This document shows positions 56,071 through 64,000 of a stretch of 64,000 bases of DNA, piece by piece. The position numbers and the translations under genes were made by a program. The notes below the pieces were generated by a model. It saw nothing but the letters and a program-made list of their open reading frames with translations, was not told where the DNA came from and did no database searches. The DNA comes from Bin80 sp965220365 (lineage in GTDB: Bacteria > Bacteroidota > Rhodothermia > Rhodothermales > Bin80): positions 1-64,000 of the forward strand of contig OZ244823.1 in the NCBI GenBank assembly GCA_965220365.1, read 5' to 3'. The number at the start of each line of letters is the position of its first letter. Within the stretch, counting starts at the first letter, position 1.

Positions 56071-57099
56071 ATGACCGGACATGAGCGATTTCTGGCTGCA
56101 TGCCATGGGAAGGCGGTTGACTGCACCCCCATCTGGATCATGCGACAGGCTGGCCGTTACCTGCCTGACTATCGTGCACTGCGTCGTCAGTATTCGATGG
56201 AATCCGCCCTGAGCACGCCTGCAATTGCCGCCGAAATCACCCTCCTCCCCTTGAAGCATTTTGAGCTGGATGCAGCAATCATTTTTTCAGATATCCTGCC
56301 ACCCCTGGCGGGTATGGGGCTTGACCTTTCGTTTGTACCAGATCATGGCCCCTCCATTCAGAACCCACTTCGAACGCCCAAAGCCATCGACATGCTGGGG
56401 GTTCCTCCTGCCCAGGAAGCCATGGCCCCGACGCTGGATGCGATCAAAATTGTCCGTCCTGAACTGGACACATGTAACCTGGCCCTGATTGGATTCGCAG
56501 GTGCCCCTTTCACCATGGCCAGCTATGCGATCGAAGGAGGGGGCACACGCACCTTCGCACACACGAAAGCATTCATGTATAGCGAGCCCGCGGCCTGGGA
56601 CCGCCTCATGGTCAAACTCTCTGGCTTGACCATTGACTACCTCAACGCACAAATCCGTGCCGGGGTGGACTGTGTACAGCTCTTTGACTCATGGGTCGGA
56701 GCGCTCAGCCGGTATGATTATGAGCGCTACGTTAAACCCCACAGCCATCATGTGCTTTCAACCATTGGAAAGAAGGCTCCCGTGATCCATTTCAGCACCA
56801 ATACGGGCAGCTATCTGGACTTGGTTGCAGCCGCGGGTGGTCATGTGATCGGGGTTGACTGGCGTATCCCCATTGATGAAGCACAACGACTGGTAAAAAA
56901 ACCCGTCATGGGAAATTTAGACCCCTGCACCTTACTCGGGCCGTGGCGTGAGCTGATCCCCCATGCCCAAGATGTGATGCAACGCATTGCAAGGCAGCCA
57001 GGCCATATCTTTAACCTCGGGCATGGAATCCTGCCAGAAACGCCGGTAGAAAATGTGGCGCGACTGGTGGACTACGTACACAGCTATGACCATGATTAA
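56071..57099 (+). CDS. hemE: Uroporphyrinogen decarboxylase
   Basis: HemE removes four carboxyl groups from uroporphyrinogen III to give coproporphyrinogen III. The N-terminal signature PIWIMRQAGRYLPDYR is present, with FSDILPPLAGMG (substrate-binding Asp), FAGAPFTMASYAIEGGG, and the C-terminal NLGHGILPETPVENVARLV. Length of 342 residues is normal. It starts 30 bases after chdC, and its 3' end overlaps the ferrochelatase start by eight bases. Confidence 0.96.
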   Translation: MTGHERFLAACHGKAVDCTPIWIMRQAGRYLPDYRALRRQYSMESALSTPAIAAEITLLPLKHFELDAAIIFSDILPPLAGMGLDLSFVPDHGPSIQNPLRTPKAIDMLGVPPAQEAMAPTLDAIKIVRPELDTCNLALIGFAGAPFTMASYAIEGGGTRTFAHTKAFMYSEPAAWDRLMVKLSGLTIDYLNAQIRAGVDCVQLFDSWVGALSRYDYERYVKPHSHHVLSTIGKKAPVIHFSTNTGSYLDLVAAAGGHVIGVDWRIPIDEAQRLVKKPVMGNLDPCTLLGPWRELIPHAQDVMQRIARQPGHIFNLGHGILPETPVENVARLVDYVHSYDHD

Positions 57100-58054
57100 T
57101 CCTGAAAACCCGATTGGCATTTTATTTATGGCCTATGGGGGGCCGGATCGCCTCAAAGATATACCGGGCTACCTAGCTGATATTCGTGCCGGTCGGACGA
57201 CATCAAAAGCACTGATTGAGGAGATTACACGTAATTACCGGTTGATTGGTGGATCTTCTCCACTTTTGGACTTGACCATCGAAACGACCCGCGCTGTAAC
57301 GGATCTTCTGAATCCACCCAATGGGCCCACTTGCTTCGAACCCTATTTGGGGATGCGTCACTGGACTCCATGGATTGAAGAAACGGTCGGTCAAATGATT
57401 GAGGACGGAATTACCCGGTCCGTCAGTGTGGTCCTTGCGCCCCAGTACAGTCGGATGAGCATTGCGAAGTATCAGAAAAAAATAGATGCCGGTCTCAACT
57501 TCTATCGCGGCCAGATTGATTTTTCCCATATCCAGAGCTATCACGATGACCCTGGACTGATTGACGCATTTGCCAAACGTGTCCACATTGGCCTGGAGCG
57601 ATTTCCTGAAGAGGATCGAGCCAGTGTGCATGTGATCTTCAGTGCCCACAGCCTACCTACACGAATTTTAAAGGAAAACGATCCCTACCCTACTCAATGC
57701 TACGAAACTGCCGCGCTGGTTGCAAAAGCAGCCGGACTGACTCCAGATCAGTGGTCTGGATGTTACCAGTCTGAAGGACGGAGCCCCGAACCATGGCTCG
57801 GTCCGCAATTAGAAGATTATCTGGTTGAGTTAGCTGGCAAGGGGATCCGAAATGTGGTCAGCATTCCTGTGGGTTTTGTGTCTGATCACGTAGAGGTGCT
57901 CTACGATATTGATATTGAAGCGCAGGCCGTTGCGAAAGAACACCATATGCGCCTGGAGCGCCCTCCCTCGCTCAATAGTGATCCCCTTTTTGTTGAGACC
58001 CTGGCAAGGTTGATCCGCAAACAGTCTGTGGATGCTGGCTGGCTGGCCGCATGA
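57092..58054 (+). CDS. cpfC: Coproporphyrin III ferrochelatase (Bacillus-type HemH)
   Basis: The ATG at 57092 gives a 320-residue protein that resembles Bacillus HemH over its whole length. FMAYGGP has Tyr15 at the position of Bacillus Tyr13, which marks coproporphyrin ferrochelatases; the E. coli-type has LANLGTP. The metal-site residues are H186 in FSAHSLPTRIL and E268 in GFVSDHVEVLYD, and YQSEGRSPEPWLGP is conserved. No iron-sulfur cysteine cluster is seen. It should insert iron into coproporphyrin III. It overlaps hemE and the next gene (ATGA). Confidence 0.92.
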   Translation: MINPENPIGILFMAYGGPDRLKDIPGYLADIRAGRTTSKALIEEITRNYRLIGGSSPLLDLTIETTRAVTDLLNPPNGPTCFEPYLGMRHWTPWIEETVGQMIEDGITRSVSVVLAPQYSRMSIAKYQKKIDAGLNFYRGQIDFSHIQSYHDDPGLIDAFAKRVHIGLERFPEEDRASVHVIFSAHSLPTRILKENDPYPTQCYETAALVAKAAGLTPDQWSGCYQSEGRSPEPWLGPQLEDYLVELAGKGIRNVVSIPVGFVSDHVEVLYDIDIEAQAVAKEHHMRLERPPSLNSDPLFVETLARLIRKQSVDAGWLAA

Positions 58055-59403
58055 CCCGGGTCGTCATCATCGGGGGTGGAATTACTGGGTTGAGTGCTGC
58101 CTGGGCACTACGTCAATCTCCCAATCCTCCAGAAATCATGCTCCTGGAGCAGAGTGAACGGTTGGGAGGATGCATCCATACCGAACAATTTAACGGCTTC
58201 CTGATGGAGCACGGGCCGGATGTATTTCTGGCTCGCAAGCCTGAAGCGATACAACTCTGCGGCGCTCTGGGACTCTCTCTTCAAAAGACAAACAAGGATC
58301 AGCGGGGCACATACCTGCGACGAGGACACAGATTGTATCCGGTGCCGGAGGGGATGAGTGGGCTGGTGCCGGGACGGATTTGGCCACTGCTCAGCTCTCC
58401 ACTGATCAGCCTTCGGGGAAAACTGCGCGTACTTGCAGAATTTTTGGTCCCATCTCGAACGGATGGGACAGATGAATCGATTCAAGACTTCTTCATCAGG
58501 CGGTTTGGCCGGGAAGCTTTCTCTGGCCTGATTGAGCCTCTCCTAGGAGGGCTTGCCGGAGGACGTGCCGACGAGCTCAGTATGAAGGCACTCCTGCCAC
58601 ATATGATGAACCTTGAATCAAAGTATGGCAGTGTCCTCCTTGGAGTTGGCCAAATGCCCGTTCAGGAGCCTACTTCTCCACTCCTAAGTCTTCCAGATGG
58701 ACTATCCTCTTTGATCACCGCCCTGACCATGGTCAACAAAAACAGTATCCGCTCTGGTCATAAGGCTACGGCCATCACAAAAATAGGTACGCACTGGAAG
58801 GTCAGCATCACCGGGCGTGCTCCCCTGTCGGCTACCGACATCGTTCTAGCCGTACCTGCCTGGAGTGCAGCGAAAATCACTCATTTAACGATTCCAGAAC
58901 TAGCCAGACTCCTTCATCAAATCTCATATCGTGCAGGTACGATGGTTCATCTGGCTTACAACCAGACAGATGCCCCCGGGCCGCTCAACGGACATGGTCA
59001 TCTGGTCGCCTCCGATCAAGTCACTTCCGTGGCCGCGTGCACCTGGAGCGCTATCAAGCTCTCAGGACGTGCCCCCGCTGATCATTTGCTGTTCAGACTC
59101 TATTTACGTGGCACAAAGATGACCGACAAAATTATACTTACACAGGCACGCACAGAGATGGAACAGGCACTGGGAATTACAGCAGATCCCCTATTCACCA
59201 GTATTCACCGCTTCCCTGCTGCGTTACCTCAATATACACTTGGGCATGTCGGGCGAATCGCGAAAATCCGTGAGATTACGAACTCTCATTCAGGCCTCTA
59301 TCTCGCGGGAAATTACCTGGACGGGGTGGGCATCCCTGATTGTATTCGCAACGGAATCCGCGCGGCAAATCAGATTCTCAGCCGGCATGAGGCGGCGATC
59401 TGA
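58051..59403 (+). CDS. cgoX: Coproporphyrinogen III oxidase (HemY-type, FAD)
   Basis: This 450-residue flavoenzyme has the FAD motif VVIIGGGITGLSAAWALR, GGCIHTEQFNGFLMEHGPD, and the family segment PLLGGLAGGRADELSMKALLPH. The C-terminal FAD contact is LYLAGNYLDGVGIPDCIRNG. HemY-type enzymes use oxygen; with HemQ and a Bacillus-type ferrochelatase in the same operon, coproporphyrinogen III is the likely substrate. It overlaps cpfC by four bases and ends the operon. Confidence 0.92.
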   Translation: MTRVVIIGGGITGLSAAWALRQSPNPPEIMLLEQSERLGGCIHTEQFNGFLMEHGPDVFLARKPEAIQLCGALGLSLQKTNKDQRGTYLRRGHRLYPVPEGMSGLVPGRIWPLLSSPLISLRGKLRVLAEFLVPSRTDGTDESIQDFFIRRFGREAFSGLIEPLLGGLAGGRADELSMKALLPHMMNLESKYGSVLLGVGQMPVQEPTSPLLSLPDGLSSLITALTMVNKNSIRSGHKATAITKIGTHWKVSITGRAPLSATDIVLAVPAWSAAKITHLTIPELARLLHQISYRAGTMVHLAYNQTDAPGPLNGHGHLVASDQVTSVAACTWSAIKLSGRAPADHLLFRLYLRGTKMTDKIILTQARTEMEQALGITADPLFTSIHRFPAALPQYTLGHVGRIAKIREITNSHSGLYLAGNYLDGVGIPDCIRNGIRAANQILSRHEAAI

Positions 59404-60096
59404 ACAAAATCATCCTGCAACGAGTCTCTCTCCCTAAATCCTGCGCCGCACAAAACGCCTCACTTGGACCCACACCATATCGTAGTGCTCTCACACCCAA
59501 CACTACCGCACGGCAATAACCAAAAATATTCTGTCCTGCCCCTGAATGAAAATGGACGGTATTTCAAGAAAAATCATCCACAGGATGGAACCCGAGTCTC
59601 AGGACGCTGTTCATGCCCGCCAAACACGTGTGCTATTCCGAATTGCGAGGCGGTATCCCAATCTGAACCAAAAACAAATGAGTGAGACTAAGAATACTGA
59701 CCAATCAAACAAGATCTTTTGGTTACTTGTGAGTGCAAATGTGTGGCTTGTCGTGCTCGTTGCGCTAATGTGCTATTTGTTATGGGGATGGTAACCGCCA
59801 TCTTGCCTTGACCCATAACATTACAGTTGCTTGTGTTCGTACAGGCACTAAATTTGGTCCAGATCTTTTACATCGGTGCTACATCACAAGATATCCCTGC
59901 CATGCCGTTGCAGGGGAGCAGCTTAAACTGAATAACCCGCATTGACCCAAGGTGATATTCAGTGATACCTAAGAACTCCAAAGAAGAGTTCCCGGCACTT
60001 CACTGCGCTTGCAGAGCCAACACTTCCCTCGCATGTACAAACACTTGGTTGCATGAATCGCTGCCGGGTCATAATAGCCGCCAGATATACTCTTTG
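59404..60096. other. Intergenic region after the heme operon
   Basis: Of these 693 bases only one short stretch looks coding (the small membrane peptide at 59678-59794). The rest shows no tRNA, repeat or clear terminator. Confidence 0.5.
59678..59794 (+). CDS. Possible 38-residue single-span membrane peptide
   Basis: From ATG at 59678 the frame reads a polar start (MSETKNTDQSNK) and one long hydrophobic segment (IFWLLVSANVWLVVLVALMC) ending YLLWGW and a stop. The layout of a polar N-terminus followed by one membrane span is typical of small membrane proteins. The frame also stays open upstream, and no ribosome-binding site is obvious, so this is only a candidate. No homologue is recognised. 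Confidence 0.3.
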   Translation: MSETKNTDQSNKIFWLLVSANVWLVVLVALMCYLLWGW

Positions 60097-61356
60097 CTAC
60101 CAGTCCTGCGATAAAGCGTCCTTGACATGTGTCGGCAACTTGTAACTGATCCCTATGATGTCATCATAGGAGGAAATTCCCAACAATTCCGTGAAATTCT
60201 TTCTCTTGATAAATTGCGCATCCTTGAGCATGCTCTCAAGCACTATTTGGGCCCGAAACAGAAGGAGGGCGAGGAAGCCGTTATATTTGGGAAACTGTAA
60301 ATCCTTTGCCGTCTTTCGTCCGAGAAGAACTCGTGAAAGTGCATATCCTAATTTCATCTGGTCTTGTGCTTCTTCTGCGGTCTGAACATCGGTTACCCGT
60401 GGTACGGCACGGACCAGTTCATTGGCTACAAGCACTGAATCTCGGTCTGTAGGTGGCTCACATAGCACGCCAATCTTAAAGATCCGATTGGCATCCTTTC
60501 GATTCTCGTACAGCATATCATCGGGGATACCGAATAAGTATCCCACGTAACGAAAGACATCCATGACGCTTTCTCTCTCTTCCCTGTTGAACCTCACACC
60601 AAGCAGTTTGCAAAAATGCAGCAGGCGGTCTGAAAAGACCGAAATGGCGAAACCTAGATGGGCTGCACTCAAGGGGATGCCCCAAGCTTGTTTATCCCAT
60701 TCATCGGAGTGATTGAGCAGGTAGCGGACCTTGGCATGGACGAAGCGGATGCGCATGGTCATTTTCCATCCGTCATTTGGCCGCAACATGCCACCAGGAT
60801 AAAAAATCTCAAGTATGTGCCGGGCATTATAACCTAGGCGACGCTTGGTATTCTTTGACCCAACTCTCCCCGTGATCCGAAAAGACTTGGCTATCATGGT
60901 TGTAAATCCTTCTACAAGGGCGCCTGCAACAAAAGCAGCAAGTACCAGACTGGCATTTTTGTAGACTGCGCGACCTGCGGGCCGAAAAGATTCGCAATCC
61001 AGCCAGGGCGGATTGGTGTTGTCCAGCTTGTGAAAGAATTCTCGTAAACAGTCTGGGGCTCCTGTCAGGAAATCTTCTTTTTGCTCAATACCAGCTCGCA
61101 TGAACCGGCTGAAAACATCAGGGGGCAGAAGTGATGAGCACTCTTCAACTACCGGATCCAATTCGGGATCGCCAATAGTTGTATGACGAACATAAAGGTC
61201 TGCCAGAACCCGGTCCTTCCGTCGTGCCCTTTCATAGCCCAATTGATAACTGGTCGGAACGATAATGGAAGATGGCTCTCTTATTTGTACCTGTGCATCA
61301 CTAGAAGTCCGTGGATAAAGTCTCTCAATAGATTGAGCAACGCTTTTCTGGTTCAT
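60097..61356 (-). CDS. DUF2236 / MpaB-like oxygenase-family protein
   Basis: The 419-residue protein has the central segment of the DUF2236 family, which includes fungal MpaB and bacterial latex-clearing (rubber) oxygenases. The signature is RIRFVHAKVRYLLNHSDEWD (the HAxVR heme-region motif), then WGIPLSAAHLGFAISVFSD and VMDVFRYVGYLFGIPDDMLYE. A hydrophobic stretch (LVLAAFVAGALVEGFTTMIA) precedes it. In characterised members this family binds heme b. No signal peptide is evident, so it is probably cytosolic or membrane-associated. It stands alone; the substrate is unknown. Confidence 0.72.
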   Translation of the reverse strand: MNQKSVAQSIERLYPRTSSDAQVQIREPSSIIVPTSYQLGYERARRKDRVLADLYVRHTTIGDPELDPVVEECSSLLPPDVFSRFMRAGIEQKEDFLTGAPDCLREFFHKLDNTNPPWLDCESFRPAGRAVYKNASLVLAAFVAGALVEGFTTMIAKSFRITGRVGSKNTKRRLGYNARHILEIFYPGGMLRPNDGWKMTMRIRFVHAKVRYLLNHSDEWDKQAWGIPLSAAHLGFAISVFSDRLLHFCKLLGVRFNREERESVMDVFRYVGYLFGIPDDMLYENRKDANRIFKIGVLCEPPTDRDSVLVANELVRAVPRVTDVQTAEEAQDQMKLGYALSRVLLGRKTAKDLQFPKYNGFLALLLFRAQIVLESMLKDAQFIKRKNFTELLGISSYDDIIGISYKLPTHVKDALSQDW

Positions 61357-61719
61357 TTTTGACTATTCAGAGGGTGAATCAGGATGAAAAATCCAAGAAT
61401 TAGCCATTCATAATAGTTGTTTTGCATATCTCCAATCAACTACAGGCCCCTGTTTCTCTGGACATACTTTATCCGCGGACTGCTAGGTCGCGAGCTAACA
61501 AAAACCAGCAGCCACCCAATCTAACCCCTGACTGTCTGGATCGCAAGATCTTCAATAACACGCCCCTTACTGAAAATTATTATTTTTGTTCTATAGCTTG
61601 AATATAACACCTACAAGACGTATATCCTTGTTTGGACAGCCTTGAGTAGTCGCAATGCGCACTGATTCATGCCAACCCCAAACAGTTTGTCTCTTTCAAA
61701 TTCTCGTAATAGCCAAGTT
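61357..61719. other. Intergenic region upstream of the MpaB-like gene
   Basis: About 360 bases with no gene or repeat that I can see. They should hold the promoter of the MpaB-like gene and they end at the IS256-type insertion site. Confidence 0.5.
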
Positions 61720-61742
61720 TTGCACAGGGGGATGTCCCAAAG

Positions 61743-63000
61743 TTAGTTGGGTTTGGGGGGCGAACGTAAGCTTCTACTGATCGTCTGTTTTTTAGTTTTC
61801 TGGTGTCGTTTCAGTGCTCGGATCAAGATTTCCCATTGCCAGTCTTTCGGGATTGGGTTCAGGGATCGTTGTTCGATTTCCAGACATGCGGCAGCAATCC
61901 ATCGTTGGCGTTGATCCGAGTTCGTCCATCGTGTGACTCGCCGTGTGGTGTGCGCCAATCTGCTGTTGATGCTCTCAATGATATTGGTGGTCTGGAGTCG
62001 ATCCCGCAGTTGCCTGGGGATGCACAGCTTGTGGAGGGTCAGCGTTTCTTCCATGCCCTCGTTTCAGCTGGTGGCGGCGGCCGGACATGAGTCCTGCAGA
62101 TCGGTCTCGAGTTTTGTCAAACGCTCTTTTGCTTCGGCATACGTGGATGTGGCCTACGCAGCTTCCATTTGATGTTTGACCTTCTCAGCATGGTCTCGAT
62201 CGGTGATCTTGGAGACGACATTTTCCCGCTTGTGCCACTGGCACCGTTGGATCAGTGCCTGATCTCCAAACACCTCACGAACGCCTTTGTGCAAGCCCTT
62301 GGCACCATCAAGCAGCACCAACAAGGAGGCCGCCGACTGAAAGTTCCAGCAGATCCTGCAGTAACGCCATCACACAGGCATGGGATTCGGTTTTGGCTTC
62401 CGTGAACCCGAGAATCACTTTCCTTCCCTCTACGGTCAATCCCACGGCCAACAGGATCTGGTCCTCTTGTAAGGTTTTGCCGTCAAGCAGCAGGGTCGCA
62501 AACGCCATCTCATCAAAGCGCCGGTTCAGGAAGGTCTCCAGTGCCTGGGTCGTTTCCCGGATCAACACGCGCCCGGTGCTTGAGCCGCTGAGTCCAAAAC
62601 TCTCCGCCAAGATGCGCGGCCACCTGACCATACTTGCGCTGAGACAGACCCAACAGCACACTGCGTGTCAATTGCTGTGCATGACCGGATTCGGCCTGAT
62701 GCAGACATTGGTAGGTCTTCAGCGGGACTTCCTGCTGGTGTTGCGGACCCGGGGAACCTGAATCGGCACCTTCGCCCCGTTCCAGCGAATGGAGCCCGGG
62801 TTCGTCCCCCAACGCTGACACTTCGTCTGAGTATGGGTCCAGCGAACCCCGCAATGTTCGGAAACTTTGGCCTCAAACAAGTGCGGAACCAGCTCCAAAA
62901 ACCAGTCCGGATGGCGAAGCAGCCGGGCAACGTCCACAGCATTCCGGGGTAGAGTCGTGTCAAGATCGGTGGAAACCGTCGTCCGAAGTTGGGTTGACAT
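61743..63000 (-). pseudogene. IS256-family transposase, broken by several frameshifts and stops
   Basis: The pieces, in order on the minus strand, are MSTQLRTTVSTDL with GAKVPIQVPRVRNT (to about 62745); one base out of frame EVPLKTYQCLHQAES and LLGLSQRKYGQVAAH; back in the first frame ILAESFGLSGSSTGRV and LLLDGKTLQEDQILLAVGL; a third frame LVLLDGAKGLHKGVREVFGD and IQRCQWHKRENVVSKITD; and last TLTLHKLCIPRQLRDRL with TTNIIESINSRLAHTTRRV. At least three frameshifts and two in-frame stops (near 62155 and 62075) separate them. The protein cannot be made as one chain, unless the sequence has errors here. Confidence 0.82.
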
Positions 63001-63107
63001 AAGATTACGCGTCTGGGGAAGGTTGTGTAAGGGTACGGTGCAATTGTGGAAGATACGAGGCGTGTCGCACACAGGTGCATTCGGCTCTGGTGCACCGGGC
63101 CCTGCGG

Positions 63108-63926
63108 CAGACTCCGGCCTGCACGCACGAAGACGGCCTTCAAAGAATTCAACACGCGCAGGCCCCGATCACTGCGCAACAGCAGGCCGCTGTGCTGGAG
63201 CGTGAGCGTGGACGAAAGCGCACGCCCAAGCACGCGCCCCGAAGAACGGTTCACCTGCGTCAATTCCTCGGTGATCTGCTGCAAACTTGTATGGGCTTCA
63301 ACGACATCGCAGCATTGCCATGCCTGTTGGAGGCGGTGACGAAATTGAAGGGCCTGATCGGGATCCAATCCGCTCAGTGCTTCGGCCATGACCGTATTCA
63401 GACAACGCTGCACCCACACCCGGGGACCCCACACCTGCGAGACCGCAGACCGCAGCGCCACGTTCCCTGGAAGCGTGAACAGAAGGCCTGGCCCCAGTCC
63501 ACGGGTACGCAGATCATCCAGCACCGCTTCCATGCAGGATTGATCTTCAGGACCGCATTCGGTCACCGTCACGATCCGCCGATGTCCCTGCAGGTTCACG
63601 CCCATCCCAATCAGGACCTGAAGACCCAGGACATACGAGGGCGCAAGCCACAAATGCACCAGCGACTCGGTATGCCAATCTCGGCGCTCCAGCATCGAAA
63701 CCGCCGCTTCCCAGCAGGAAGAAGGATCCGGCGGAGGCTCAGAAAGCTCCGGGGCCGGATCCGGTGCGACAGCAGCCGAGACAGCAGGCGGAGACACTGC
63801 CGAGGGAATCCGTTCCGTTAACATGCGCAGAACATCTGCATAATGCCGAACCAGTTCCAGATGTACCTCCTGGGCAGACTCTGAAAAAGGCGGCGAAAAA
63901 GAATGTGGAGGTTGTATGTTGCTCAT
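63108..63926 (-). CDS. IS256-transposase-like protein without the catalytic aspartates
   Basis: From ATG at 63926 (MSNIQPPHSFSPPF) the product has a proline-rich linker and then a region that follows the IS256 transposase core by eye. WLAPSYVLGLQVLIGMGVN stands where active enzymes have an Asp in a (L/D)DG(x)YVK-type strand. LLFTLPGNVALRSAVSQVWG stands where they have VSD. VQRCLNTVM, a helix EALSGLDPDQALQFRHRLQQ and ALSSTLTLQHSGLLL parallel the C-terminal half. Both Asp positions appear lost. The reading frame remains open to 62562, overlapping the transposase start, so the natural stop may have been lost; 63108 is the last recognisable residue. It may be a regulator, a structural partner, or a decayed duplicate. 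Confidence 0.5.
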
Positions 63927-64000
63927 TAAGTAGGTCCGTTTGAGGGGGATAGGATGTACCCCCAACCCCAACTAACTTTGACACATCCCCTTGCACAGAT

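Larger units (their letters stand above)
61728..63990 (-). mobile_element. IS256-family insertion sequence, 2,263 bp, complete ends but decayed transposase
   Basis: The two ends are imperfect inverted repeats of about 32 bases (61728-61759 against 63959-63990, three mismatches), both starting GGGGATGT. TTGCACAG is repeated directly at 61720-61727 and 63991-63998, an 8-bp target duplication as usual for IS256. Inside are, in minus-strand order, a transposase-like ORF without catalytic residues and a broken IS256 transposase. Confidence 0.9.

Noticed and set aside
62562..63107. Continuation of the transposase-like ORF past residue 273
   Set aside because: The sequence beyond 63108 is a shadow of the IS256 transposase N-terminus in another frame, so it is not counted as protein.
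63075..63821. 248-residue plus-strand frame over the IS256-type element
   Set aside because: It is antisense to the transposase-like ORF, rich in His, Pro and Arg, and lacks any motif.
1..64000. CRISPR arrays, rRNA genes or a replication origin
   Set aside because: I found no regularly spaced repeats, rRNA motifs or DnaA-box clusters when reading the window.

Overview
The window looks like chromosome from a Gram-negative bacterium of the Bacteroidota/Rhodothermota/Balneolota group. The grounds are a large subtilase with a C-terminal Por/T9SS-like sorting domain, a TonB-receptor-like barrel, lipoproteins with lipoboxes, an S9 peptidase, and a quinone-type PyrD. A Rhodothermia-like lineage is my best guess from gene style; it is an inference and no database was searched. 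Housekeeping genes lie in tight co-directional runs with frequent 4-8 base overlaps. Accessory DNA sits in a few insertion-sequence (IS) islands.

Layout: (1) 1-2.98 kb: a TonB-receptor-like protein, then a truncated ORF that may be the N-terminal part of a long prokaryotic Argonaute. (2) 2.86-7.78 kb: an IS island. It holds a 21-bp inverted repeat pair, then an IS110 element whose transposase gene is split by a 1.9-kb group II intron (boundaries 3407-5325 by splice logic) and also carries a frameshift, then an IS4/IS5-type element (copy 1). (3) 7.8-18.5 kb: bacilliredoxin, an NlpC/P60 lipoprotein lacking its catalytic Cys, greA, threonine aldolase, an FAH-family protein, rplU-rpmA-ppiD, then dapF, a TPR lipoprotein and metB on the minus strand, with phoH divergent. 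(4) 18.7-23.4 kb: secreted subtilase and an FkbM methyltransferase. (5) 23.68-27.43 kb: copy 2 of the IS4/IS5-type element, interrupted by an IS1634-type element with an 8-bp target duplication. (6) 27.5-32.5 kb, minus strand: phosphopantetheinyl transferase, pyrD and a metalloprotease/PD40/barrel protein. (7) 32.7-42.3 kb, plus strand: mrdA-rodA-flavoprotein oxidase-argS-pheA-S9 peptidase. (8) 42.5-45.3 kb: an MmeI-like single-chain restriction-modification enzyme with a late frameshift, followed by a 351-bp ISL3-derived mini-element with 8-bp target duplications. (9) 46.0-51.4 kb: sixA, DUF4389, uppS, a winged-helix regulator/membrane protein pair with an operator-like site, a D-threonine aldolase-like gene and a zinc dehydrogenase. 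(10) 51.4-59.4 kb: the heme operon hemA-hemC-hemD-hemB-chdC-hemE-cpfC-cgoX. (11) 60.1-61.4 kb: an MpaB/DUF2236 oxygenase-like gene. (12) 61.73-63.99 kb: a complete-ended but decayed IS256-type element that also encodes a transposase-like protein lacking catalytic residues.

How the genes fit together: the heme operon reads as a full coproporphyrin-dependent route from glutamyl-tRNA to heme b. It has a Bacillus-type ferrochelatase (AYG motif) and a HemQ-type coproheme decarboxylase (WYPLRR motif), with no hemF or hemN in the cluster. MrdA-RodA supply cell elongation, dapF the meso-DAP for peptidoglycan, and uppS the lipid carrier. I see no CRISPR array, rRNA or convincing tRNA. The most unusual items are the intron-in-IS110 nesting, the possible Argonaute fragment, two enzymes with altered catalytic residues (NlpC/P60 C-to-A; PyrD Ser-to-Cys), the protease-propeller-barrel fusion, the ISL3 mini-element and the dead transposase paralogue in the IS256-type element.
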